Shown in pieces: positions 55,332 to 64,000 of a stretch of DNA of 64,000 bases. The position numbers and the translations under genes are program-made. The notes beneath the pieces were generated by a model that saw only the letters and a list, made by a program, of their open reading frames with translations, made no database searches and was not told where the DNA came from. The stretch is from Liolophura sinensis. Taxonomy: Eukaryota > Mollusca > Polyplacophora > Chitonida > Chitonidae. Each line of letters opens with the position of its first letter. Position 1 is the first letter of the stretch. The stretch is from NCBI RefSeq assembly GCF_032854445.1, contig NC_088296.1:23445604-23509603 (forward strand). The letters are read 5' to 3'.

Positions 55332-57635
55332 GCAATTTTACCTAAAAAGTTGTGCAGGAATTTGGATGAAATTTTGTGCACGTTTTTGGCCTTGGGCTAA
55401 GGGTAAATCCGTTAAATTTTTTCTGACACTGACTTACAAGTGCTACAGAGGACCTCTCTGGCCGGGGTGATTGGCACGCCAGCGCGGCGCAATGACCCAG
55501 GAGCTTTTCACCAAAGGACAAAAAATTACAAAGGCTAGGGCTGTTCAGGCAATAACATCTTCCCTTTGTTATTCCCCCGTCTCACACATTACTGTACCCA
55601 ACACTTGTGAGTACGTGTAATTTGCTTTTATTTAAGCATTTACACGAACAGTTTGAATAAGATCTCAAATGATGTAAATGGCCAAGAGGCTCACTAACCT
55701 ACTAAGCCACGGAGCCCCCACCCCCACCCCCAACCCCAGCTTTATGTCAGATGATATAAAGTGACCAGTCAGACTTTAAGACCCTCTTACATGTCCGTTG
55801 CTTGTGTGTTTATCACAATAATGACGTCATCTTCTTCGGTTCTAGGGCGGTTCTTTGCAATTTGCATCGTCATCGTTTCTTTGTCCACCGTTACGAGTGT
55901 GTTTGTACTGCATCTCCACTTCCGGGGATCTCGCGGGTTTCCGGTTCCACGTCGGATGAGGGTGTTGGTGATCGGAAAGTTGGGCCGTGCTCTGTTGTAT
56001 GGAAACCTCATTGAAAAGAAGGAAGAGAGAAAACGAACGCCAGGAGAAAATGTGACTATGAAGATTTTATTTTATACTTTCTGGTATTTATTTATTACTG
56101 AACAGCTAAAGGGACATGGTTTTATAATTCCTTTTTTTTTTTTTTTTTTTTTTTTTTTTGCCGTCAAAATGAAAAAAAGCTTATGCACTAAAATTTTGTG
56201 CACGTTCCAAAGTATTACTTTCCCCGAGTTAACGATCCAGTCAGAAATGCATCGTGTCCATCGGTTCACTAAGTCGAGGGAAATTACATTATTTATTCTA
56301 AATAACAGCATTTCTGATTGTTTATACATAAGCTCATATGTATTAGTAGATTCCATCTTACAAAGACGTACATCAGCTACGACACAGTATAAGTTCTGGA
56401 TAATGACAGTTGCTCTCGATCCTAAAGCAAGCGGTGATTTCATTGGCTGATTAACACGGGGATAAGTATGCTAACTTGGGGTAATTTTCCTCGACTTAGC
56501 GAACCAATGGAAACGCTGCATTCTAAATAGCGCATTTTTGATTGGATCACTAACGCTTTACTTTCCCCCGAGAAAAAATTTTAGTAAATGATTTCTCTTT
56601 TTATACTGAGATAGCTGGCTGACCAACGGGGGTATTGGCTCAGTCATGGAATCGGGCGCGTTGTTATTGAAGAGTTTGTGCATCAGTTCGAGTTTAGTCA
56701 GGCAGCGCCTGTGAGCTAAAGTGTCCTTGCAGATAGCTACAGTTAATCCGGTTGATCTGACTGTTCTTTCGTGCAAAGATCGCAAACTGTACTAGAGTAT
56801 TCAAGAATTGGTCGATTAAAGGGCTGGTAGATTGCAGATAGCGCGTGTTTACCAAGAACTTAATTTTCCGTACTGATTATACAATGTATATGGCTTTGCC
56901 ATTTGAGATTGTTTTGAAATGTGAGCCAATGGTGTTCATGAGACTCAGAAAATGTAAGTGATACATTTTCCACAACCATGTTAGGATGGTCAACTTGATT
57001 TCTTTTGGCAAAGTGAAGGAGTTGTTTTCAGTGAATTAAAACTCAAAAGCCATTGTTTATATCAATCACCACGAATTTTGAGACCATAGTTCATTACTGC
57101 TTGAGTTTCAATGATATTAGGGGCTGAATATTGCAAACAAACAAAGAGCCTTGTAACGCTCGCAGTGCTGTTAGGAAGATCATTTATATGTACAAGAAAG
57201 ATAAGCGGCCCAAGGACGCGCCCTTAAAACTGTAGTCTTTTACTACGATAAAATCTGTCACTGGTTGATTCTTAATCATGCTTCCTTCCCTACTTTTGTC
57301 AGGTTACATTGAATTCGTTGAAGATAACTCGGAAAGAAAGTTACAGCAATGGCGGTGAGCTGTCTCCACCCCCGGACAGTCCCGGCCACGCCATTTCCAC
57401 TCTCGGTTGCCATGATGACTACGTACTGAACACCGACGCCAAACCGCCAATGGAAGATCTCGGATTTCCGCATCGCCATGTTGAGGACAAATCTGAAGCT
57501 GAAAAAATCATCATTCGTGACTGGATTTTGGTTTCTCTCATTCTTGATCGACTTTCCTTCGTCTTCTTTTGCTTGGCGGACATTGTTCTTGTTGCGTATG
57601 TCTGTGTTCATATTTACATGGAAACTACATCTTAA
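45135..57635 (+). CDS. nAChR alpha-type subunit, gene 2 (7 exons, intact)
   Basis: Cys-loop cation channel subunit, tandem paralog of gene 1. Exons: 45135-45198, 51946-52091 (or from 51958), 52828-52872, 54021-54130, 54606-55144, 55846-56051, 57303-57635; 480 residues with the longer exon 2, with no internal stop. It shows a signal peptide, loop D TETWVRL (Trp kept), loop A WKPDIIIYN, the Cys-loop (C-x13-C, starting CKMDAGKYPFD), loop B GSWSLPG and loop C YKCCPHPFPD. The CC pair marks an alpha subunit, but the second loop C Tyr is Phe. M2 (GEKISLNVTILLGLTVF) has Glu at -1' and 20' and the usual Leu at 11', so cation-selective. M3, a short cytoplasmic loop (about 95 residues) and M4 (DWILVSLILDRLSFVFF) complete it. 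The exon 6 donor (aat|gtgact) is weak. Expected site: plasma membrane, as a homo- or heteropentamer. Confidence 0.93.
45470..45600 (+). repeat. Element B 3' end, intron 1
   Basis: Carries acttcaccagtcaaatgtg, atttgccaagtatcacactg and ctgctctagttttactctc. Confidence 0.75.
45723..46508. repeat. 37-bp minisatellite, about 21 copies, gene 2 intron 1
   Basis: Unit catgaagcctactcagtgtt then aagttgtccctaggttt. Variants (tgccac, tgtgac, ccgtgtt) recur in ordered pairs, indicating block duplication within the array. Confidence 0.95.
46509..47221. other. Gene 2 intron 1, unique sequence
   Basis: No element or exon recognised. The reverse open frame at 46850-47143 has no motif. Confidence 0.45.
47222..47540 (+). 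mobile_element. SINE-A copy plus a second tail fragment, intron 1
   Basis: Head gcgcaatgacccagaagcct, gtgagttcaagtccacctca, cataatgctggctgccgtcg, gtacggcgtaaaacacc, and a tail to about 47440. A further tail-like piece (acggcgttaaacaccaata) lies at about 47513-47540. Confidence 0.85.
47938..48296 (+). mobile_element. SINE-C, full length, + orientation, intron 1
   Basis: Same block order as 32428-32790 and nearly identical in long stretches, ending in (CACT)n. It faces an inverted copy 350 bp away. Confidence 0.92.
48509..48640 (-). repeat. Diverged SINE-A-like element fragment, reverse
   Basis: Complement of the tcacgtgggaaagttcgt, cagtaatttgtcgaaat and ggtttcctccaccaatg blocks shared with 38290-39720 and 53808-53975. 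Confidence 0.65.
48650..49005 (-). mobile_element. SINE-C, full length, - orientation, intron 1
   Basis: Complement of SINE-C from the (CACTC) tail at 48650 to the ggccccgatagcacagttgg head at about 49000. Forms an inverted pair with 47938-48296. Confidence 0.92.
49006..50574. other. Gene 2 intron 1, unique sequence
   Basis: A G-run lies at about 49038-49052. Otherwise no recognised element, RNA or exon. Confidence 0.45.
50575..51085 (+). mobile_element. SINE-D interrupted by element B, intron 1
   Basis: SINE-D head with B box (ggaatcaaacccgggtcgg) runs to gcaaggaaacagga. Element B occupies about 50728-51008. SINE-D resumes with ggctgggtgtcagtataatt and ctcatgtctggtgtcttcgg. A (CATC)n run follows at 51086-51120. 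Confidence 0.75.
51165..51660. repeat. Irregular tandem repeat related to SINE-D, intron 1
   Basis: ctggtgtcgtctgcatgat type landmarks recur near 51222, 51362, 51455 and 51557 with acagcatc and catgacag blocks between. The landmark also occurs in SINE-D bodies. Confidence 0.65.
51665..51945. repeat. (ATCAACC/AATC)n low-complexity tract abutting exon 2
   Basis: Repeats of aatcaaccatcagtcaacc give way to aatcaatc runs that reach the 3' splice site of exon 2. The usual pyrimidine-rich tract is therefore largely replaced by repeat sequence. Confidence 0.9.
51946..52091 (+). CDS. Gene 2 exon 2: N-terminal ligand domain
   Basis: Two in-frame acceptors are possible: ccag at 51942-51945 (146-bp exon) or tcag at 51954-51957 (134 bp). 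The first gives an N-terminus equal in length to gene 1. Encodes EWENKLRKSLFDDFDPCVRP and ends at ctg|gtgagt in phase 0. Confidence 0.88.
52416..52578. repeat. 41-bp tandem repeat, about 4 copies, intron 2
   Basis: Unit gacttatgtgaagtatatct then cagatgaaaggctataaaac. Confidence 0.93.
52828..52872 (+). CDS. Gene 2 exon 3: loop D exon
   Basis: 45 bp (NEKMQVLHTETWVRL) between tcatcag and gtaaga. Keeps the loop D Trp. Confidence 0.95.
53505..53807 (+). mobile_element. SINE-A copy with SINE-E fragment upstream, intron 3
   Basis: 53505-53570 shares the cagtaactgcttgcggatcc and gatgacagtaagcc blocks with SINE-E. 53605-53807 is SINE-A from gtcgctgtgagttcaagtcc to gtacggcgtaaaacacc, with a pure A tail. 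Confidence 0.8.
53808..53975 (+). repeat. Diverged SINE-A-like element, uninterrupted copy, intron 3
   Basis: tcttccaccaatatggtgtg, cgtgagaaagtgcgtcagta, acttgccaaaggtcgg and tttggtttcctccatctata, then a (TAAA)n tail. Serves as the reference for the split copy at 38290-39720. Confidence 0.7.
54021..54130 (+). CDS. Gene 2 exon 4: loop A exon
   Basis: 110 bp, phase 0 to phase 2, ending tga|gtaagt. Encodes NWNDPQLTWDPAKFGN and loop A WKPDIIIYN. Confidence 0.95.
54497..54533. repeat. (AT)n microsatellite, intron 4
   Basis: Uninterrupted AT dinucleotide run about 70 bp before exon 5. Confidence 0.95.
54606..55144 (+). CDS. Gene 2 exon 5: loops B-C, M1 and M2
   Basis: 539 bp, the same length and phases as gene 1 exon 5. 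Cys-loop, GSW, NGEW, YKCCPHPFPD, M1 with GPCLLITLLHL and M2 GEKISLNVTILLGLTVF. Confidence 0.95.
55280..55335. repeat. (TGTC)n microsatellite, intron 5
   Basis: Run of gtctgtctgtc. The following gcaggaatttggatgaaatt sequence echoes the reverse-strand flank of the repeat at 11195-11345. Confidence 0.9.
55450..55700 (+). repeat. SINE-A head and element B fragment, intron 5
   Basis: 55456-55516 is a SINE-A head (cagcgcggcgcaatgaccca). 55545-55690 carries the element B middle (gtgtaatttgcttttattt, gcatttacacgaacagttt, aatggccaagaggc). Confidence 0.65.
55846..56051 (+). CDS. Gene 2 exon 6: M3 and loop start
   Basis: 206 bp from ttctag|gg, entering in phase 1 and leaving in phase 0 at aat|gtgact. 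Encodes M3 (FFAICIVIVSLSTVTSVFVL), FRGSRGFPVP and a basic loop (EKKEERKRT). The donor is weak, but its phase fits exon 7 and no better site in the right phase is nearby. Confidence 0.85.
56052..57302. other. Gene 2 intron 6
   Basis: Contains a T-run of about 28 at 56132-56159. The rest is unique and AT-rich without a recognised element. Confidence 0.5.
57303..57635 (+). CDS. Gene 2 exon 7: cytoplasmic loop end and M4
   Basis: Starts after cttttgtcag in phase 0. Encodes HDDYVLNTDAKPPMEDLG, a charged pre-M4 segment and M4 (DWILVSLILDRLSFVFF), ending at TAA 57633-57635. Confidence 0.93.
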   Translation, partial: VTLNSLKITRKESYSNGGELSPPPDSPGHAISTLGCHDDYVLNTDAKPPMEDLGFPHRHVEDKSEAEKIIIRDWILVSLILDRLSFVFFCLADIVLVAYVCVHIYMETTS

Positions 57636-58921
57636 TTCCAAGGACTTATCAAGATGGTTTACCTTTATCCTTTAATCATAAGAATTTCTTTCAGGTGTAA
57701 ACAGGAGCAGAACCTTAACCGTCAGGTAGGTTCTGTCTTCAAACATTACACCTGGAAAAATCTGATTTGGAATCATAATTTCATAAATCATTTTTTTTGT
57801 GTTGAGTGAAAGTTGATGGTGTTTTTTTTTTCAGCATTATATATCTAAAACCCATGCAGCAAAAGTAGATTTCCAATGTTGTTTGTATCAGACAAAATCA
57901 AGTACCGTTATTGAATGGCCATCTGATCTGGCCTTACTTTATTTCAACTCGTGTTTATTTTTAAGCATGGACAAAGAATCTTTGCAGGCAGATCTTTACC
58001 TCTACGTTCTCATTTATCAACCGGTGACAGATTTTATCGTAGTACTTTTTTACGTCTTCAACAAAGGGTCGGATGTATTGTTCATTCCAATAGTCTACCC
58101 ATCGTCGATGCTATACCATACCATACGTCCAACAGCTAGCATTTCATTGCCTTGCCCAAACTTTCGGGACAGCAACAGTGCCATATAACGTTTCTCACTA
58201 CACTGGGTCATAATTCACCGGGCTATGGACTGGCGTTAAGACCTATCGGCAATTAAGGAGTCTCGGTACTTCGCACAGATGCATTCGAAACAAGGTTCTT
58301 GGAGTCTCTTGCAAACTAATGTAGGTGAAAGGTGTGATTTGAAGGCGAGATAAAATATACATCTGCCTGTCGACTCAACGGCGAGTATCACGCCTACCGT
58401 AAAATGACATCTTTTTGCCACGGTAGTTTGCGAGAGCTCCCACCCAGTTGCCCATATCTGCCTGAACTCGAGCGACCCCATGAATGTCGATTGGACTTAC
58501 TGCACACAATGTATGTTCTCCTTCGTATGCCTTACCAGTCAGATCAATCTCTTTATCGGTTTTGTTCATTTATTTATTATTTGGTTTACTTGCTCATTTC
58601 ATCTGGTGATAAGAGGCTTTTATACACTATGTTCCTGAAAAGTGTCTCCTCCTAACTTGAAAAGGTTTTATACGCGCACAGCTTAAAGTAAATTTACAAT
58701 TAAATATGAAAATATGTTTAAAATTTGAAACTACAAAAGTAAGTTGAGTTTTTCACTGATGATATGAGTCACAGAGGGAGGTACAAATGCCCTGTATGTC
58801 ATGCGTCATGTGGCATGTGTCATGTGTATTACGTCATCAGTTATTCAGTAGTACGTCATAAAATCATTAGGATGCAGCATGATCATAAAGGATTTTAGTT
58901 CTATCTCTTTAATCACTCAAC
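57636..58921. other. Downstream of gene 2, no recognised feature
   Basis: AT-rich. Open frames at 57883-58188 and 58404-58655 have no motif. I could not place a poly(A) site with confidence. Confidence 0.45.
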
Positions 58922-59153
58922 GCTTCGATGTCCTAATGGTTAGAGCATCCACCTCGCGGGCGGGAGACCAGGGATCAAACCCGGGTCGTGTCATATCAAA
59001 GACTTTAAAAAAGACTTTTAAAAAAATTGGTATTTGTTGCTGACTGAAAACAGAACAGTACTGGCTGACCCCTTGTCAATATAATGTGACTGGATGGGGT
59101 GTCATGTCTGGTGTCTCGGGAATGATACTTTATTGGCGGCAGCATTTTGGTAT

Positions 59154-61080
59154 CACAAATAAGTACAGCATCACTCTTTTTCTAGACCTTGCAAAGGCTT
59201 TTGATACTGTAGACCACAATATATTGTTGAAAAAAACTCGACCATTATGGTGTCAAATGTCTTAGTAATATATGGTTTAATGATTATCTGAAAAACAGAT
59301 CACATTGCCTTTTATACAACGATTGCCGATCAACTATTAAATACATGAATATTGGTGTTCCTCAGGGCTCAATCCTAGGACCCTTCTCTTTTTAATATAC
59401 ATTAATGACATTAAAGATGTTTCATCTCTACTTGATATCATATTGTTTGCTGATGATACTAGTGCTGTCCTTTGCAATGATGATCCAGCACACCTCCTGG
59501 AAACTTTCAATCGTGAAATTGAAAAAATTTACGATTGGCTATGTTGCAATAAACTGTCTCTTAATATTAAGAAAACCAAATTTATGTACATCGCTCCCAA
59601 TCGCAGAATAAATAATCATGCTACTCCTTTCTTGGCTATAGCAGGCGTAAATATCGAAAAATTCAAGACCTTCAATTTCTTAGGTATAACTTTCAATGAA
59701 AGATTAACGTGGACAAACCACATAAATAATATCTGCAAAAAAATATCCCGTAATTTAGGGGTGATAAATCATATTAAATATGTCCTAAAGAAAAATACTC
59801 TGTTCATCCTGTACTATGCACTTGTTAACCCATATATTACTTACTGCAATGCTGTGTGGGGAAATACTTAAGAAACACATCTTCTTCCCCTGATCCGTCT
59901 TCAAAAACGAGCATTACGCATTATTACCTCCTCTCATAAATACGAACACACCGCGCCTATTTTTACTGAGTATAATATCTTACCTGTTACCGCGGTTAAC
60001 ACCTTTCAGACACTCCAGTTAGTTCACAAATACTTCTACAATCCTAGCATTACTCCATTATACACCCGTACTTACTTTACAAAACAGTCTGATATTCACT
60101 GCTATCCAACTAGAACATCATATTTTCAACTTACACCGACCATTTCATAGAAGCAATCTATCCCTACACACTTGTAAAATAAAAGGACCGATCGAATGGA
60201 ATAAACTGCCCTCCAATTTAAAAGAAATCACCTCTTTATCTTTATTTAAATCGTCTTTGAAAACTTTACTCCTGAGAAAAATATACAGCTGATGAAGCAT
60301 ATAGCTATAATCATTACTACACCAAGTCATCCACAATTGTACATACGTTTTGAATTAACTCAGTTGCGACACGTAGTTGCTTGCTTAACGTTTTCTCTTG
60401 ATAGTATATTGTTGTCGCCTTGATTGATATGAATATTAATACATAAGTGCACATGTGTGCGTGTGCATATTTGTACACATATTTACGAATGTAAATTCTC
60501 TTTACTGTCTGTATATCCTTACATTTAGGAGTGGGTGCTACAGTAGTAACAACTATGTGTATGCATAATTAGGTACACGTGTACGTATGTGCAAGTGCTT
60601 CATTCCAACATATGAGTATTAACCAGTTAGCACCTCTTGTCAATTAAATTTAAACATGTTATGGGATACAATAAGCCCTTTGGGGTTTCTGCTCCCGCCA
60701 GAGTGCTATAAGTTGTATTATATTGACAAACTGATGTATCCGTACATATGTAATTATGTGTGTGTGTATATACCTGTTTGTATTAACCTTGATTAAGAAA
60801 AACAATTATTATATAGGCCTACTTATACTGTGCTCATTACGATAATATTTAAGATGTATTTGTATGAATATACGTACATGTACATACATATGCGTGTGCC
60901 TGTGTGTTTGCGGGTGTGTATGTATATGTATGTATATGTATGTGTGTATGTGTGTGTATATATATTTATATATAACCATGCGGATACAAGAGGTTTAGGT
61001 ACAGAGAGGTATTGAGATGTTCTTCCTTTTCTACTTTCTTTCTGGTGTATAAATCAAATCAAAATCAAATCAAATCCAAA
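59154..61080 (+). pseudogene. 5'-truncated LINE reverse transcriptase (jockey/CR1-like), decayed
   Basis: Starts within the reverse transcriptase domain. Motifs in order: FLDLAKAFDTVDHNIL, GVPQGSILGP, FADDTS (the catalytic Asp pair), LSLNIKKTKFM and the C-terminal AVWGNT...LIRLQKRALRIITS and GPIEWNKLPSNLK. Lesions: a frameshift in the A-run near 59230, another near 59390 after GSILGP, an in-frame TAA at 59869-59871, and TAG plus frameshift near 60148. The last stop is TGA at 60290-60292. About 0.75 kb of 3' untranslated sequence and an (AATC)-like tail (61047-61080) follow. Motif order fits the jockey/CR1 group of non-LTR elements; the exact clade is not decided. It cannot encode an active enzyme as read. 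Confidence 0.9.
60750..60972. repeat. (TG/TA) simple repeats in the LINE 3' region
   Basis: Runs such as tgtgtgtgtatatac and tgtatatgtatgtatatgta. Confidence 0.8.
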
Positions 61081-61200
61081 AACTAGCCCTGCCACAAGAC
61101 ACAATATGTGTACACACACATAATGACTCCTCGTCGTCATATCATTGAAAGATTGTTAAGTACGACTTTAAATCCAAGCATTCATTCATTCATTCATCCT

Positions 61201-62158
61201 TTAATCGCTAAAGGTTTAATTCCTATTATGACCTATTTGAAATGCTAGTCAAAAGATTTTTGATTACATTACCTTTACAGACATAATAGTCTCAAAACTT
61301 CCCTAAACATTTTTATACAAGTTTATCATTCACTCAATCTCGGACAAAGTCATTTTGACTAAAATCTACATTACTACGTATTAGTTTTGGAGTTAATTTG
61401 TGAAGATAGGGTACCACATTAGTAAATAAATAAATACAAGCCAATGCGATCAGTATCTCTAACTAATACCAGGTAGGACGCTTTTGAATGCACTTCCTTC
61501 TAAAGACGAAATCTATTAAATTTCCCTTGTCTTTAATCTCATTATTTACGTCATCTTTTAAATCATAGCTAGCAGAAACAAGAAAATGTTTTATAGTACA
61601 CTCCCGATTTGTGATCGCTGGAGATATGCACATGTACTCTAAAATTAACTAAAAACGGACAGTTTTAAGTTAACAGTAGGATTATTTTTAAACCCCTCCT
61701 ATCTGCTTGTGGGTGAAAAGTTGTCGAAATAAACTTGTCATTTGATCCGTCATACATTTCCAATTTCTTAATGGATGAGGATTTATTCTACACGTATGTT
61801 TCATTTATTAATACTGTAACAATACTACAGTATTCAATGGCGGTTTACATAGAAAATGTATACAAACTTTATGTCATAAAACACAGTGTGTCAGATTTCA
61901 TCCATTCAATGTTTCTTCCCTAATTTTTCGATTACTATTGAGACCTCATTTTTTTCGGCATTTTTTTTCCTTTCCGTTAAACAATTTACGTATAATGTAT
62001 GAACTGAAGTCCTTTTTGTAATGAGAATATTGGGTGTATATAAGGAAGCATTTAATGTCATGTTTGTAAATATGTAAATAATATGCAAAATACTTATACT
62101 TACATATATAACTCTCACCGAACAAATATAAACTGTGGAGCATTATTTTAGTTCTTGA
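61201..62158. other. AT-rich intergenic DNA
   Basis: No recognised gene, RNA or element. Overlapping reverse frames near 61906-62143 are AT-rich and motif-free. Confidence 0.5.
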
Positions 62159-62310
62159 GTTTTTATTTATTTATTTATTTATTTATTTAGTGCTGGGCAG
62201 AGTTGCTGTGGGTTCAAGCGTGGTTGTTGTCAGCAGATTTGTAGATTTCCCCACTGTCACTGCTTGCAGGACTTCAATGATAATGTGTCTTGACTATCCG
62301 TCTTTTATGT
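62159..62310 (+). repeat. (TTTA)n run and SINE-E fragment
   Basis: ttatttatttatttattt at 62161-62189 is followed by tgtgggttcaagcgtgg and the SINE-E body (tagatttccccactgtcact, gcttgcaggacttcaatgat). Confidence 0.6.
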
Positions 62311-62807
62311 GATTGCTTATTTCCCCCTTGTTCTCACTGTTGGTTTTGCCCATGCGGCTATAATCTGTCGACGACGCTTGCGCGTCCCTTTGCACAATCT
62401 TAGGCATGATGACTGATAAGGGCCACAATGTGCTTCAAGTAATACCAAGGCCGAGGAAGCAAAGGGGCAAAGTTGTGATCTTGAAAAGGCAGAGAGACAA
62501 TATTCAGAAGGAGCGATGTGAATTTTCAATAGAGCGAACTTATGGGAGGTGAATCCTTTATATTTTTCACCAACATAACATGCTCAGTCTGAGTGAGTGT
62601 TCATCAGTTACTTGCGTTTTTTTTTTCTTTTTTCACCCATAAGAATGACTGCTGTAAATGGACAATTTCGGAGTATTTCGACAACGGAACATCAACTGTA
62701 ATTTTATACAAAAGAATACAAAAGGAATCAAGAGCCACCAATATCCGGGATACACTACATCCATTTGCCAGTTACCACATAAATCCCTTGATATTTTCAA
62801 TTATTTC
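62311..62807. other. Non-coding, no recognisable feature
   Basis: Nothing supported. Confidence 0.4.
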
Positions 62808-62925
62808 ATTGGTGTTTTATTTATTTATTTATTTGGTTGGTGTTTTACGACATCCTCAAGAGTATTTCACTTATACGACGGCGGTCAGCATTGTGGCGGA
62901 GGAAACAGGACAGATCCTGGGGGAT
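62808..62925 (-). mobile_element. SINE-A 3' part, reverse
   Basis: Reverse (AAAT)n tail, then the complement of the aacaccaacc, ttgaggatgtcg and gctgaccgccgtcg blocks. Confidence 0.8.
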
Positions 62926-64000
62926 GTATGCGTCGGAACAGGCATTCGTATACCAGTCGTCAACCAATAAGGGCGTTCCAGGTCAATAATCGCAGGGTAA
63001 ATTCCCCAAATCAATGTGTAACACAAACCTCAGAACAATAAGAAAGTATATAAGGTACAAAAATAGACTGAATTATGCAATGAGAAGCAGTCAGCAGCTT
63101 TCAATGATGTTGGAAAGACACAAATGTATGCTCTTGGCGACTGAGTGAAATCAGTATTCAAATCGTGTACCATGCTAGAATATAAGTTGTCGATAACAAA
63201 ATGTGTACCTCTGTCGCGTTTTGATTGCAACTGTTCAAGTATCCAACGTGGCGATTTAATTCAACAAGATAAAGATACTGCTCCTAGCCCCGGGGTAAGG
63301 GGAATTAGACTCAGTCAAGAAGCAGAGTGCCAGAGATGCTGGACGGTCTGTCCATATTTACTTACAAGAGAATTATACTCATTGTAAAACTTAAGAAACT
63401 GAGAGTGAAGGTGTTTGCTGGAACAACCAGTAAAACACCAGTCAGATAAAAAAAAAACATATGTAAACAGCCGAATACTTTCGTTTGGCCACTTGTGGAC
63501 TCTTTCATGCTTCCGTGCTTCAGTGTGATTGACAGTGCTCTATTTTTGTCCATCGAAATTTCACCAATAAAAAAAATGATAAAATAGACGTGCCTACAGT
63601 TTTCAAGGGCGGCGATGTAATAGCGAATATTTCACTTATACCAGGTTGATCAAGTCGCGATCAGATTGTACACCATTAATCCACCTACCTATATCAGGGT
63701 ACAACCTGACAAAAAGCGCCAGACTAATACTGCTAGTCCTAGATTCACTCGTTGTTTCGGGGCTGATTGGCTTAGCTAAATGCCATTACTGATTACCTAC
63801 AAGAACAAATGGCATTTGTCACAGGATACCCAATTCCGTTCAAACTAATTAATTCCTTCAGATCCGATTTAAATTCTATGCTGTAGTGTACCTACAGTTA
63901 ATTACACCCCCAGTGCTTGAACATATAAACAGTTGCAGACCCTAACCCCTTTTAAATGAGTACACCGACCTGTGCTGCATTATTACTCGACTTTCACCTC
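62926..64000. other. Intergenic DNA to window end
   Basis: No recognised gene or repeat. Short open frames at 63030-63553 show no motif. Confidence 0.45.

Larger units (their letters stand above)
58922..61200 (+). mobile_element. SINE-D split by a LINE insertion
   Basis: The SINE-D 5' part (58922-59153) has an A box (cctaatggttagagcatc) and B box (ggatcaaacccgggtcg) and stops at ggcggcagcattttgg. The SINE-D 3' part resumes at about 61081 with actagccctgccacaag and ends in a (CATT)n tail. An uninterrupted copy at 33911-34248 shows that these halves are normally contiguous. Confidence 0.85.

Noticed and set aside
1-64000. CRISPR arrays, bacterial operons or phage genes
   Set aside because: Direct repeats here lack unique spacers of constant size, and the genes are spliced and animal-like, so the prokaryotic interpretations do not apply.

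Overview
This window is eukaryotic: genes are split into short exons with GT-AG introns, non-coding DNA is AT-rich, tRNA-derived SINEs are abundant, and micro-, mini- and satellite arrays are dense. The protein-coding content is two animal-type nicotinic acetylcholine receptor (nAChR) subunit genes. The SINE tails (a motif like TAAAACACCAATCAAATAAA, and a second family ending in CACTCACTCACTC) and the lineage-specific nAChR copies suggest a marine lophotrochozoan invertebrate, most likely a mollusc. The organism is inference, not something read directly.

Layout. 0.1-0.9 kb: a broken major-facilitator-type transporter fragment. 0.9-11 kb: intergenic DNA with small arrays, including a duplicated CRE site and a 79-bp satellite at 5.7-6.3 kb. 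11.4-13.75 kb: a satellite of about 65 bp per monomer whose monomers carry a perfect dyad. 17.15-20.51 kb: a 3.36-kb repeat-bounded element with two nearly identical 0.45-kb direct-repeat ends, each with terminal inverted repeats, and an AACT repeat on both outer flanks. 23.4-36.4 kb: nAChR gene 1 in seven exons. 36.6-44.0 kb: intergenic arrays, including a 1.2-kb, 27-bp minisatellite lodged inside a dispersed element. 45.1-57.6 kb: nAChR gene 2 in seven exons. 58.9-61.2 kb: a SINE split by a decayed LINE. 61.2-64 kb: AT-rich DNA with SINE fragments.

The two receptor genes lie head to tail on the + strand, 8.7 kb apart. Exons 3, 4 and 5 have identical lengths (45, 110 and 539 bp) and the shared splice phases match, so they are tandem paralogs. 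Both encode alpha-type subunits: signal peptide, 13-residue Cys-loop, adjacent loop C cysteines, four membrane helices, and a cation-selective M2 with Glu at both rings. They differ at ligand-site positions. Gene 1 lacks the loop D tryptophan and has Gln at M2 11'. Gene 2 keeps both usual residues but has Phe for the second loop C Tyr. Gene 1 also has an apparent one-base loss in exon 6, so it is either damaged or misread there.

The introns and spacers are built from a few dispersed families, named here for convenience: SINE-A (gacccagga head, AAAT tail), SINE-C (CACTC tail), SINE-D, SINE-E, and element B (about 300 bp, containing ATTTGCCAGCTATCACACTG). Several tandem arrays were seeded from inside these elements.
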